From Wyeomyia smithii (taxonomy: Eukaryota; Arthropoda; Insecta; Diptera; Culicidae), in contig NC_073695.1 of NCBI RefSeq assembly GCF_029784165.1, positions 243,696,089-243,760,088 on the forward strand: 64,000 nt of DNA, given 5' to 3'. Made by a program: the position numbers and the translations under genes. Under the pieces are notes generated by a model. The model had not been told where the DNA came from. It ran no database searches and worked only from the letters and a program-made list of their open reading frames with translations. Below, piece after piece: positions 1 to 13,779 of the stretch (within the stretch, counting starts at the first letter, position 1; every line of letters starts with the position of its first letter).

Positions 1-96
1 AAATATATAGTACCGTACTGTAATGTTTTTTTAATACCTATTTTAGAGGTTAACGGCCTTTTTTTACAAATTATCCCATTATATTAGTTTCGTGAG

Positions 97-139
97 GTAA
101 CGTAATGACATTCCATTCACTAGAATGACATTACGTTAC
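97..139. repeat. Short inverted repeat near the window edge
   Basis: Arms at 97-113 and 123-139 are complementary over 17 bp with one mismatch (GTAACGTAATGACATTC and its reverse complement). A further partial repeat of the GTAACG motif follows at about 150-160. It may be the end of a palindromic MITE that continues left of the window; there is no clear target duplication. Confidence 0.45.
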
Positions 140-548
140 GTAATAATGTCGTTACGTTACGCCTTCAGAGCTGTGAGCTCGAATTGATGCTGCTTTGGTG
201 TCCACACGTATGTCGTCTTTCTAAAGACCTTCAACTTTTTTTGAAGCTACATGCATTTTGAATTTTCTGTAGAATATAGCTAGGCTCGGTTCGAATCGAG
301 TTCTTATTTCGTATGTTATTTCAGAGCCACCACAATTATCACTGAAGAGTTTGATAAATGGCAACTTAGGTCGTCCTACGTCAAAAATGCGGAGGTATCT
401 CAGATACAACCCTACAGTTTTTCATTTTTGACAGTGATCACACAGTTGAGTTTTTCAAATATCCTTCTTTTTCTCTTTGAAAAAAAAATTCTACCAATTT
501 TTGTTCTGGTATTCCTATTGTATATTTTGTCAATTTTTTGATTATTAA
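140..548. other. AT-rich DNA with no recognised gene
   Basis: I see no coding similarity on either strand. The longest open frame (221-409, minus) has no recognisable motif. The stretch ends at the TTAA target site of the MITE that follows. Confidence 0.5.
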
Positions 549-675
549 CCCTCTAGTGCCCAAGTTCATTTCCAGACGGACTTCGAAAAATCACTACACA
601 TTTTTCAAGTATTGATTGAAGTTTTTTAGAGGTTTCACTAAAGACCGTCCAAAGGCGGCACTGGACACTAGAGGG
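549..675. mobile_element. piggyBac-type MITE
   Basis: This 127-bp element has terminal inverted repeats starting CCCTCTAGTG and ending CACTAGAGGG. It is flanked on both sides by TTAA (545-548 and 676-679), the target duplication typical of the piggyBac superfamily, and the CCC start also fits that family. There is no open frame inside, so it is non-autonomous. Superfamily is assigned from termini and target site only. Confidence 0.75.
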
Positions 676-1320
676 TTAAGTTCCCAAAATGCTCATTGGT
701 TATTTATACTCTCAACACTCTGAACTCAAAGAAAACATGGAGACAACAATTTTGGTTGTTTTCATAAGCAGAGAGGATAGGTTACTTATTCTGAAGTCTT
801 GACAGTAAACACCATATATTTCTCTTCAGTGATAATTGTGGTGGCTTTTGTAGTTTTTGCAGACTCAAAAAATCTTGTTTGTTTATCTCCTAGAAAACGC
901 AAGGGTAAAAGTTTTGGTAGTAAGAAAATATACTGCTAGAAGATTGAGAAGAGTGGAAATGAAAAAAAAAATATTTTTTAAACTTTTTCCATCACAAATC
1001 GTATGTTCGAAAAGTTTTTTAATATCCAAGCCTATATGTATCAGACAGAGCTGCACATGTTTAGAAGATATGGCCTTAAAACAATAAACCTGAGCAAATC
1101 GCTCTTGATAATAATGTTGGGAAACTGACACAAAAAAATCGAGTAAAAACTACAGTAGAAGCAAATTAAAATTCATGATAAAACACTTTCAAAGAGATAA
1201 CCAGACTCAGCATTCAGATTTTTTTACAATTTAATAAAATGCTCGACTAATCGACGCACCACACCTCTGCTACTGCACAGTCAGCATTATATGATCCTAG
1301 AAAATAACTGTTAATTAGAG

Positions 1321-1443
1321 AAATGACAAGGCGCTTACCGTTATGGCAACTGTCATCATCCAGACGGGCTAGCTGTATGACTTTACATTGCCGTTATTCG
1401 TTTCGGTGTGACAGTTCCAATAACGGTGAGCGCCTTGGCATTT
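1321..1443. mobile_element. Palindromic MITE, 35-bp arms
   Basis: Arms at 1321-1355 and 1409-1443 are inverted copies differing at a few positions. Both carry CAAGGCGCT, ACCGTTAT and AACTGTCA. The loop of about 50 bp has no open frame. Target duplication is unclear because both flanks are A/T runs, so the superfamily is not assigned. Confidence 0.65.
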
Positions 1444-1799
1444 TTTAACATACAGGTTCCTCTAGTATTCTCCTGTTGTTATTCTTTCTCCCCTCAATGA
1501 CTGGCCACTTATGAAAAAAAAATAAGCGCTCGCTTCTAAGAGCTGATGTAGTTGAATCATGTATCTGTTTTCTCCCAGAATTCAATGCACCAAACTAGCT
1601 TTTTATTACGGATTGAGATGATTCAAGTTTTTTCGCAGCGTGAACAACTCATGAGTTTTACACCAAAAGATGAAACGACGATTGCATCATATTCGTATCA
1701 TTTGATATATCTAAAACGTTATGAACCAAGCAGAGATACATGGTAAACAAGCCGCTTTGAATAGTTAATAACGTTAATAAGTTAGTAAGTTTAGTACTT

Positions 1800-2345
1800 T
1801 CCCTATTTCAACCGAGGAAAACGACGGCTGAAGCGCATCGAGAGTTCAGAAAAGCTTACGGAAACGCTGTGTCAGTGAAACGAATGGTTGTTTCCGTGGC
1901 ATTGAACACGGTTATTCCGATGTTGATAACTATCCGCGTGCAAGAAAGTTTGCTAACCTTCGAAGATGTTGAATTATTTTGAATTACATAAATTGTTCGA
2001 CGAGGATCCATGCTTAACGCCGGAACAGCTTGCTTCGGTACAACAAGTTGGCAAGTAACCATTCCCAAGCATGTTTTAGGAAAAATGGATTCATTACAGC
2101 AACCCATATTTTGCTATTTGCTGGGACCAGGACGGTGTTATTTACTATGAGCAGTTAAAACCAAATAAAACTATCAATAGGGAACGGTATTGACCTTAAT
2201 CGATGCGATTAAGCGGAGCCCTGCGCGAAAAATGTCCACAATACGAGCAGAGGCACGAAAAAGTGATTCTACTGCATGACAACACTTGGTCTCATACTGT
2301 CAAAGTCGATGAAACTTACATCGCAACGCTCAAATGGAAAGTCCT
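1800..2345 (+). pseudogene. Mariner transposase remnant
   Basis: Broken reading frames match the general layout of a mariner-family (IS630-Tc1-mariner) transposase on the plus strand. The clearest part is the catalytic-core stretch: a WDQDGV-like segment near 2123, then YYEQLKP, then VILLHDN followed by SHT near 2262-2305, then a WKVLPL-like segment near 2337. Mariners carry a D,D34D triad whose second Asp lies in the HDN motif, and that Asp is still readable here. The amino-terminal part (1800-2100) is only detectable in pieces with frameshifts and stops, and the usual YSPDLAP-type segment after the core is lost. No terminal repeats are visible. It is a dead, old copy. Confidence 0.7.
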
Positions 2346-3860
2346 ACCTCTAGAGTTGTCCGTATCCAATTTCACCTCACACTCTTCGAACTGTAAGGAG
2401 AGCGGTTCTCTCTTGTCCGTACTCACCACGCTATCTGTGTGCGCGCGCGACGATGAATGTGAAAAAAAAAAACAAATAAAAACTCTCAACGCTGGACTGC
2501 GCAACAGTGTTGAAAACTACTTCCAAATTCACCAAGGCGAATGCAGATAAACTCAACGACGCGTGCGCTCCAGTGAGATTTCTAGCGTTGTAGAGTTAGC
2601 TGCAGAGAAATTCAAGAAATAATTCATCAATGCCGGTTGATATCTATTTTTACTAATTACATTCTTATTTAGCATTGCACGCGCCATACTAGCAGACATA
2701 AATCCGGGTGTCTTGTCAACTTCAAAAATAAAATTCTTTGATTTTAGCTTTTACCAAAATGGTAATTTTTTCCAATACATGCTTTTCTCGGTTATACCAG
2801 GAGGAGCCCAAATGAACATTACCGTTAACAGAGTCTAGAAATCTAACATAAGCAATGCATTCGTGAATAAAACAGAAGTCTAACTAAATTGAAATCGCAA
2901 ACTGCTTATGAAAAAAATATTTCTTAAACCGTTATTCGCTCGACGGAGTATCCGGGTACCTTTTCAGGTTTCACAAGACGAAATTTCATAGTTTACTGCA
3001 ATTAATAGTAATAAAAATCAGTGACATCTTGAAGAAACTTTTGATAACATTAGTTTTTATTTAATAGATTTATGATTTAGACAATCGATGTTTTTTATTA
3101 ATTTTTTAATAGTGGTTCTTAAACAATAGGTTATTTTTGTTACATAAATTCAACCGTAAAAGAATTTCTGATCGGTTGATGCCGAAATTCTGAAAAGAAA
3201 TGACAGATATAGAAGCGCTCAAAACCTGACCACTTTTCCCTGGTTTTCCCTGATTGAAGTACTAGATTTTCAAATTCAGGCGCCTAACTTCGATATAGAC
3301 GTTAGTCAACGTCAAAAAGTTTTTGCTGTTAAAATTCATATTTTATACCACTATACCTCTGATATTTTCACTAAACTTTTAAAACAACATCAGACCTTTA
3401 TTTTTTATATGTTACAGCAGACATTATTTTATGATGATTAGGTTTCTATCATTTTTTCCTGCCAAAAAATTTACTTTTGACAAGTAATTTTGGATTTTCT
3501 GCCGTCTCCCAACTCATCCGATTACCACCAATTGTGAATTGTCCATGTGCTCTGCACACACGGCAGTTAAAGTTTCTTGCAGAAATTTGCAGAAACTTAT
3601 AAAATCATGGAACAAAACAACCTTAACGTAAGATTATTTATGTCACGTTGATCAATAGCGGAACTTTGTTGGATAAAAACATAGCAAGCTTTGCATTTTT
3701 ACGTTTTGATGCATCTTTTAATGTATTGCCAAGTTCATTTTTTTACCGCAAACGTTATGTAAATCTTTTTATAAATACAATTTAGAGAATAAAAAAGAAA
3801 TCAAGAAAGAGTAAGTTAAGTGAGTAAGAGTAAATTAACAGTTCGAAATTTACGATACTA
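2346..3860. other. AT-rich DNA with no recognised gene
   Basis: A small open frame runs on to 2550, and an imperfect poly-A tract is present near 2461. I recognise no protein, RNA or terminal repeat between here and the Helitron left end. Confidence 0.5.
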
Positions 3861-3887
3861 TCTATACCTATAAAAATGCAGTCCGAC

Positions 3888-7282
<3,395 letters not shown>

Positions 7283-7369
7283 ATTAATATAGGCTCGAAA
7301 ACTACCGAACCGATCGACGTGAAAATTTGTATGTAGGGGTTCTAGGGGCCGAGAAAGTTTCCTATGATG

Positions 7370-7830
7370 GTTTGAGATCCCTCCCTCTTCTGGAACGGAG
7401 GGCGCCCATGCAAATGAAACACAAATTCATGCACATCTCAAAACCTAACCAAGCAAATGGAACCAAATTTGGCATGTGGACGTTTTTAGGAGTAACAAAT
7501 ATGCCCATATTTGTTTTACAATCCTCCCTCTTCTGGAAGGGAGGGATTCCATACAAATGAAACACGAATTTCGCACAGCTCGAGAACCAATCAACCAAAT
7601 ACAACCAAATTTGGTATGTGAATGTTTTAAGAGGTATCAAATATGTCCATATTGGTTAGACTCCCCTCCCTCTTCTGTAAGGGAGGGGTTCCATAAAAAT
7701 TAAACACAAATTTCTGCTTATCTCGAGAACTACCCAACTAAATGGAACCAAATTTAGCATTCAGCAAATTGAATGTTTTTAGGTGTAACAAACATGTCCA
7801 TAATGTTTCGATACCCTTCCTCCTTCTGGC
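7370..7830 (+). repeat. Tandem units of about 143 bp inside the Helitron
   Basis: Four successive copies contain a CCCTCCCTCTTCTGGAAGGG-like core, at about 7380, 7523, 7664 and 7809. Each of the first three is followed by CATACAAATGAAACACAAATT-like and CCAAATTTGG-like segments. The core can fold with a 6-7-bp CCCTCCC/GGGAGGG stem. Three of the four recur in the copy at 55016. Open frames here are not conserved between units. Confidence 0.75.
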
Positions 7831-7993
7831 ATATCTCCAAATGCCATTTCTAAATCCAAGATGGCGACTTCCGGTTTCAGGAAAACCGCAGCAAATGACC
7901 AAACACCACCCACTATGCGAATTTCCGGAATTGTTATGATGCCATTGCCCTAAAGCCACAAATCGACTGCAGACAACATTTTGGATTGTAATA

Positions 7994-8480
7994 CAGTCAT
8001 ACCTCAATATAAGGCAACCTCGATATAACGTAACTGGATATAACGTAACTGTTCAAAATGTATTGAAATTGAAAATAAATGATACAGCAACTGTTTTTGG
8101 GCTGTAAATTGCTTCAAAAAATGTTTGTAGTAAATTTTGAAACCAATGAAACCAATGTGAAAATTGTCCAAAATGGGCATAAGGAAGGTTTGAAAATACT
8201 AATAGGTGATGGGAAATAGGATTTCACGCATCCTTCAGTAACAACTCACAGTCTTGCACCAATTAAAAATATTTATTTTGCTTGTTGAAATTTTCTCTAA
8301 ATGGGCATAAGAAACATTTAAAAATACTGATAGGTTATGGGAAATAGGTTTTCGTGCATCTTTGAGTAACTATTAACATTCTTGCATAAATAAAAAAAAT
8401 TTTTTTTGCTTCGATACAACGTAACTCGATATCATGTAACGAAAATAAAAATTAAGTTGCCTTATATCGAGGTATGACTG
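7994..8480. mobile_element. pogo/Tigger-like MITE nested in the Helitron
   Basis: This 487-bp element is flanked by TA (7992-7993 and 8481-8482). Terminal inverted repeats of 25 bp begin CAGTCATACCTC and end GAGGTATGACTG, differing at one position. CAGT starts and TA duplications are typical of pogo/Tigger members of the Tc1/mariner superfamily. GATATAACGTAAC-like motifs repeat just inside both ends. There is no transposase frame. It interrupts the internal repeats, so it arrived after the host Helitron. Confidence 0.8.
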
Positions 8481-8483
8481 TAT

Positions 8484-9095
8484 GGTGACTTCCGGTGTCT
8501 GGAAAACAGCCAAAAATGACAAAATACCACTCAATATGAGTGTTTCTTTAACCAGACTGACGCTCAGAGGCCATAAATTGTTTCCAAATGCCATTTTGAA
8601 ATCCAAGATTGCGACTTCCGGTTTCTGAATGACAGAACAGCCGAAAGTGACCAAATACCACCCAACAGTAGTATCTCCGGAATCAGAATGATGCAAGAAG
8701 CTGAAAATTGACCTCAGACACCATTATGAATTGTGAGATGGCAACTTCCGGTTTCTAAAAAACGATCAAAAATGGCCGATTTCCATACAAAATAAGTATC
8801 TTCGGAACCAGAATGATACACAGGAGCTAGAACCGATGGTGACTTACGGTTTCAGGAAAATAGTCTGAAATGACCAAATACCACCCAATATGAGCATCAC
8901 CGGATCCAGAATGATGCAAGGAGCTAAAAATTGACCTCAGACACCAGTTTGAATTGTAAAATGGCAATTTCTGGGAAAGAGCCGAAAATAACCGAATACT
9001 ACTACATATGGATATGTTCGTAATCGAAATGATGTCCAAACATTGACCCTGGACACCATTTTAAATTCGAAGATGACCACTTTCAGTTTCTGGAA
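8484..9095 (+). repeat. Tandem units of about 120 bp inside the Helitron
   Basis: Diverged copies of a unit containing ATGGCGACTTCCGGTTTCTG and then a CCAAATACCACCCA-like segment start near 8483, 8608, 8735, 8836, 8957 and 9072. One more copy lies at 7861, left of the nested MITE. Several units end with an ATCCAGAATGATGC-like segment. Spacing is 100-127 bp. Confidence 0.7.
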
Positions 9096-9437
9096 AACAA
9101 CAAAATTAACTGAAATCGCCCAATATATTTCCGGAATAGAGGTGATGTTCAAAAGCCAAAATTCGAGGATTTTGTCATTCCGATAAAACTAATCATTTGA
9201 AACGATCTAAACAAATCGCAAGGAATCAATGAATTTGAAATGTTTTAAATTATTAAATTAAACACTTAAATAGGCGGGACGAAGTTTGCCGGGTCAGCTA
9301 GTGTTTTCATAAAATTTATTTAATTTATTTTCCTCTAAACTAACTAACTTTTATTTTTTCCAACAAAACATAAATTTGATTGCGAAAAATGAACGCAAAC
9401 TGAGGATGTGAATTAGGTTTTGAAAAAATTACTCTCA

Positions 9438-9462
9438 CCAGGCGGGACTCGAACCTGCAATC
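9438..9462 (-). other. tRNA B-box-like fragment
   Basis: Read on the minus strand, GCAGGTTCGAGTCCCGCCTG is a perfect match to a tRNA T-arm with B-box. I cannot fold a full acceptor stem, D-arm and anticodon arm around it. It is more likely a tRNA-derived remnant, such as SINE debris, than a functional tRNA. Confidence 0.4.
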
Positions 9463-11605
9463 TTCGATGTCTTCGGCATAGTGTTTTAGTTTATCGATTC
9501 TTAAAAGAATGGATTAACGACTGAAAAAAACTTTGGTTTGATGGATGAGACGATCGAGTAAAATAACTATAACAATATTGGTAAAAACAAACATCAATTT
9601 TTTAATCTGAAAGAGAAATTATCGGGCCTAACTTTCCGTACAGAAATTCACTGATCGCTCTTTTTTATAGAGAGTTTCAATTTGAGCCTTCTTTTTTACA
9701 GTTTCCACGGTTTTCAGGATCATCGACACAGTACTTAGAAGAAAATGGAATTATTACACTATTTTGTCACTTTCCCAACTAATTTATTTCGATCTTAACT
9801 TTATTTAACTCAAGTTAAGATCCTAACTTTTTCATCTTCAATGCAAAGCGAAATTAGTTTCACTCTTTCACATGTTTTTAATGTCTGACGAACTTGAAAG
9901 GAGAGGTCGATATTGACTCATAGAAACCAAATAACGAACGTAATCACTAAGCGGGACCATCGAACAAAGGAGGCATCGAGTATGGAAAATATCGACTCAT
10001 AGAACATTTAGTTTCGACGGTATTTTAGTATGTTTTCTACTTCACAAAGGGAAAAACATTCCAATTGTCGGATCACGCACAGTCTTCTAATTTGTTTTGT
10101 TTGCATCGGGACGTGCTACCATGTCAATAAAATCAGATCACCAGTATCATCAACAATTTAAGTGTAAAATATGCGATGTTATTAAAGTTACTATTTTAGT
10201 TAAAAATAGAACCAGAAAAACAAAAATGTCAACCTTCTACACCATTTTGGATCGGAATTTTTCGATACTGAACACAAATGTGCATTCCAATGCGGTTTTC
10301 CTCCCAGCACTGATCAATGGTTGCTATACATAGTTACCGTGGAAACTGCGGAACAGTCCTGTGCGTGAATGAAGCTCAATAGATTTTAAAGTGCCTCATA
10401 AAAGATCCGCACTGTGAGACGGTTATGAAAAAATATTGTTATTCTTGTGGTGAGACTATAATAACAGAAATTTCAAATTGATTAACCGTACTGCAACTGT
10501 GGTAGTTATCCATGGAGTGAATTAATTCGTTCCCATAATCCATTTTTATCAACTTTAAGAGGTGTAAACCAAATGGCGCGGGACCCACCTACAGCACTAT
10601 ACTGCGACCTAATCGGTCGTTTCCGATCGATCGGCGCGTCCGCGTGGACTGCCCTAACTAAAGCCGGGTGACGGTTTTGGAGGCATTGATGTTTGTAACC
10701 CAAACAAAAAAGCAACCTCCAATTTATCCTCATAAATAAAACAGCACTGTGTGATTTCACCACCCGGGAACGTGCTTGAAATGTTTTTCATACCAATCCT
10801 GCCACCCCTGGACAATCCCACGGGAGAAATCCAGCACCGGGAAAGAGCCCTTTCCCGTACCAGTGCAGTGGTTGTAGAACCCTACTGTACCCTATTGTAG
10901 TCAAGTAAAGCACACCAAAGCCACCTACGATTGCGAGTTTTTCCCAGTTCCGAGTTATTCCGTGGCGAAATACAGGGAAAGGAACGGGCGCGATTGTGTT
11001 GCGAGCCTGGCCCAGATGTAAATGATAAGTGGCTCGCTGTTTTCCCCAGGTACGGATACGGATACGAATACGAACTGTGTGGCTAAGTCTGCCGCTCGCT
11101 GCACACACTACACAGAAACAAGCGAGAAGCACATGCTGCATGCTAAAGTGCTTTTAAGCATGCTGAGCTGTCCAATGAAGCGTATATTTCGCGCCGGAGA
11201 AAATTAGACTCCGGCATAAATTACCGCATGGGGAAGGATATGTGAAGGAGGAGGAGATGGGGAATCTTGGAACACAAATGAACGAATTTGCTAGTCACAG
11301 CACAGCGTCCTTCCCGGCGAGGCGTTTGTAATTCCATTTATTTCACACGAATTTGACTGGATGTAATTTTATTTAGACAAGCATTATAACTCGCGCGAAT
11401 CGAAGAGAAGTGGCTTTGTTAACAGTCATAATTACACGATTACGGAATGAATTGGAGGGCTGTGATTAATGCCTCATAATGTGCTACATTCCAGGCCGCA
11501 TTCAGCCGTAGACTGTAATTCTTCACTTCTTTCCCCCACGACGGTTCTTTTCTTGCGTAATTTTAAATGCCTACGCTTTACTCACAACAGCTACTTTTAA
11601 TGAGA

Positions 11606-11625
11606 GAAGAAGAAGAAGAAGAAGA
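11606..11625 (+). repeat. GAA microsatellite
   Basis: About seven uninterrupted AGA/GAA triplets. Confidence 0.85.
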
Positions 11626-12532
11626 GCTCAGTTCCGTTTGATGGGAAAATATCAAACACAGAGACAGACTGTTCTTGTGTCACCATCCGCCACACTTTGG
11701 GCCGTTTTCCCGGTGGATCAAAGCAACCGGCGTTATTCTTGTTTTTTTTTTTCTACTGAATCTATTCCTGTTCAGTTAAGTTGAATGTTTGCATACGGGC
11801 TACGGGTTTGAGTGTAACAACAATAACAACAATAACACTGATAGAAGACGCTGTCGGATGAACCGTTTAGTGACGTGAGATGGAACGAATCAACTGCCGT
11901 CGTGTCCGGTATAGGGTGATGTATCATTAGTGAATCAATTTATGGCATCGGTTCTCATCTCTCATTTTGACTATTGTATGTAGCCATAAAAGATTTATAT
12001 ATCGAAACCGTTCTAAAATTTTACAAAAACTAAACTTTATGCCTTTTTTCTGATAACAAAATTTGAGGCATGACTCCGGTGAGTATGGTTGGTATGTTGA
12101 CAAAATTATGAAAATTATGTTGCAAAAACGTCTCAATGTTTATTTGAATCAAAGCAATCCATGCTTCGCGAAAAGACGTCTTTTGACGTAGAACTACGTT
12201 TTTCTTTAGCCTACCACATAGGGATGTGAATAGGAAAACTATTACCGAAAAGGGGACGAAATATGTCCCTTTTTAAATGCTTATAAATCGGTTTGTTTTC
12301 AACCGATTTCCTTCATTTTTGCAGCAATTGTTTGGAAAATTATACACGCATCCACCCAACTGTAGAAAATTGATGATTGCTTATGCAAACTATTGTACTA
12401 TTGATAATTGTCAAGCCTTGTTTAAACAAAAATTACGTCCTCTGAGTGGTCGTTATATGATTGCTTCCCAAGCACGGTCGACAGGATCATATACCTTGCA
12501 ATTGAAAACATGCTATTTGGCCTATATAAGAG

Positions 12533-12539
12533 CCTGTTT
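12533..12539 (+). promoter_or_regulatory. TATA box of copy A
   Basis: TATATAA in the context GGCCTATATAAGAGCC. It is conserved at 61915 and 63744 with the upstream TTTGGCC. A CCAAT-type element (ATTGGTCG) lies about 85-90 bp upstream in the other two copies but is degenerate here. Confidence 0.6.
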
Positions 12540-12740
12540 CAGCCGAAGCCGCTCATAATAGTTCTAGACAGCGACAACAGCAGTCGTCCTCCCGCAGCAG
12601 CAGCTATAGCCCTCTGGTTGGTCACCACGTCTCAGGAGCAGCGCGGCTCTTCTCAGCGTGCTTCGCCAGACTGCGATTATTCCCCCGTGTTAGGGCAGCA
12701 TGAAGATCGTCATCACCAAATCCAATTTTGAACAGCAAAA

Positions 12741-12757
12741 TGCCTTTTTTCAAGGCA
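12741..12757 (+). terminator. Histone-like 3' stem-loop candidate, copy A unit 1
   Basis: TGCCTTTTTTCAAGGCA forms a 6-bp stem with a 5-nt U-rich loop ending in C. AATAAA follows at once (12758-12763). Canonical histone mRNA stem-loops have a 6-bp stem and a 4-nt loop with U at positions 1 and 3. It lies about 208 bp after the TATA box. The functional reading is inference. Confidence 0.45.
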
Positions 12758-12957
12758 AATAAACAAGTCATTGAAAGTTAATAATTTTTGACAACGTAAG
12801 CAAGCATTTTGTGCGGATTCTAGCAGTTACATCTGTCGCGGCCGTCTAATTTACAGAAGGTGAAATAGCTTCAGTGCATGTTGTCCGTGTATCTTAACTC
12901 CCCCACTGTTGGGGCAGCACAAAGGTTGCGATCAGCAACCGATTTTGAACAGCAAAA

Positions 12958-12974
12958 TGCCTTTTTTCAAGGCA
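12958..12974 (+). terminator. Histone-like 3' stem-loop candidate, copy A unit 2
   Basis: Identical 17-nt stem-loop to the one at 12741, again followed by AATAAA. It belongs to the second repeat unit of copy A. Confidence 0.45.
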
Positions 12975-13474
12975 AATAAACAAGTAATTGAAGGGTGAAA
13001 ACTTCCTAGCATCAACACAAACAAACATTCTTCGCGGGACCCTAGCAATCAAATTCTGTTGTAGTTTATTTAGTTAATACCCCCACTGTTGGAACAGCAC
13101 AAAGGCTGCGATCAACATAACCGATTTTGAATAACAAACTGCCCTGTTAGAACGCATTCACAAAGGCAGTTAATTCGAATATGCAGAGCTAATATGAAGT
13201 CGATTCATTCAATCAGCATTAACAGAGTTTCGTCGTCTCCCAGCTGCCAAGTTGCAATATGATGCAACACACAACAACGAGCAAACGAAATTGCTTGAGG
13301 TTACAAACCGCAATAAAATACGGGTTAAAACCGTTGCATGTGTGAGAGCACCATCGGTGTTTATTCGCTGGAAACAAATATCGAATGCGAATTGTGGAAT
13401 AATTCGTCTAAAGAATATTAGAGAATTAAACAACTGAACAGAAGGGCGTGGCCTATTACGTAGCACCCTTCGGT

Positions 13475-13481
13475 TATAAAA
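13475..13481 (+). promoter_or_regulatory. TATA box of the second module
   Basis: TATAAAA in CGGTTATAAAAGAG. The initiator-like TCATTAGTC begins about 34 bp downstream, close to the spacing expected for an insect core promoter. The nearest stem-loop lies about 289 bp after the TATA box. Confidence 0.5.
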
Positions 13482-13763
13482 GAGTGTTTCTGGGAAAACT
13501 AGCTGCATTCATTAGTCGGAAGGTGAGCTGGATGGACCGTCCACAACGTTGACAGCAGTAGAAGCAGATAAAGCACTCAGAAGTAACAGCGGGTTGCGCC
13601 TGTGGCTGCCTTCAAATAAATAAATCACTTGCGCTGTGGTTGGTCACCACATCTCAGGAGCTGCGCGTTTCTTCTCAGCGTGCCTCGCTAGACTGCCATT
13701 ACTCCCCCACTGTTGGGGCAGCATAAAGATTGCCATCAGCTAATCCAATTTTGAACAGCAAAA

Positions 13764-13779
13764 TGCCTTTTGCAAGGCA
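13764..13779 (+). terminator. Histone-like 3' stem-loop candidate, second module
   Basis: TGCCTTTTGCAAGGCA is a perfect 6-bp stem with a 4-nt loop (TTGC), exactly the 6+4+6 geometry of the histone mRNA stem-loop. AATAAACAAGTCATTGAA follows, as in copy A. Confidence 0.5.

Larger units (their letters stand above)
9303..12183. other. No gene recognised; includes GC-richer, single-copy-looking DNA
   Basis: From 9303 to 10500 the DNA is AT-rich with no element found except a tRNA-like fragment at 9438. From about 10500 to 11900 composition is more balanced and no transposon signature is visible. The open frames 10788-11141 and 10506-10763 (minus) have no motif I recognise. A GAA triplet run lies at 11606-11625. 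This looks like ordinary intronic or intergenic DNA. Confidence 0.5.
12682..13094 (+). repeat. Three C4/G4 mini-hairpin units in copy A
   Basis: Cores of the form CCCCCACTGTTGGGGCAGCA start at 12682, 12900 and 13080 (spacing 218 and 180 bp). The second pairs perfectly (CCCC/GGGG, loop ACTGTT); the first and third have substitutions. Each is followed within 40-60 bp by an ATTTTGAACAGCAAA-like segment. The first two are then followed by the TGCCTT/AAGGCA stem-loop; in the third that stem-loop has diverged. Confidence 0.65.
12211..13371 (+). repeat. Promoter-plus-stem-loop repeat, copy A
   Basis: Collinear with 61605-62721, with similarity ending at the same point in both (after ATTCGCTGG at 13371 and 62721). 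In order it holds a CATAGGGATGTGAA start, a TATA-box promoter at 12533, a TGGTTGGTCACCAC segment, then repeated units of a C4/G4 mini-hairpin plus a TGCCTT/AAGGCA stem-loop followed by AATAAA. There is no protein I recognise. Small frames such as 13252-13437 are shared with copy B, but the DNA around them is equally conserved. It could be a non-coding RNA gene, an LTR or decayed histone-cluster DNA. Confidence 0.6.

Noticed and set aside
283..305. GGTTCGAATCG, tRNA B-box-like motif
   Set aside because: No A-box or foldable cloverleaf around it; CGGTTCGAATCG is largely a chance palindrome.
13252..13437. Small frame shared with 62602-62874 (conserved VTNRNKIRVKTVACVRAP segment)
   Set aside because: It lies in the copied block A/B, where the surrounding non-coding DNA is just as conserved; several differences change amino acids and the frames diverge abruptly where the repeat ends. 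Not supported as a protein.
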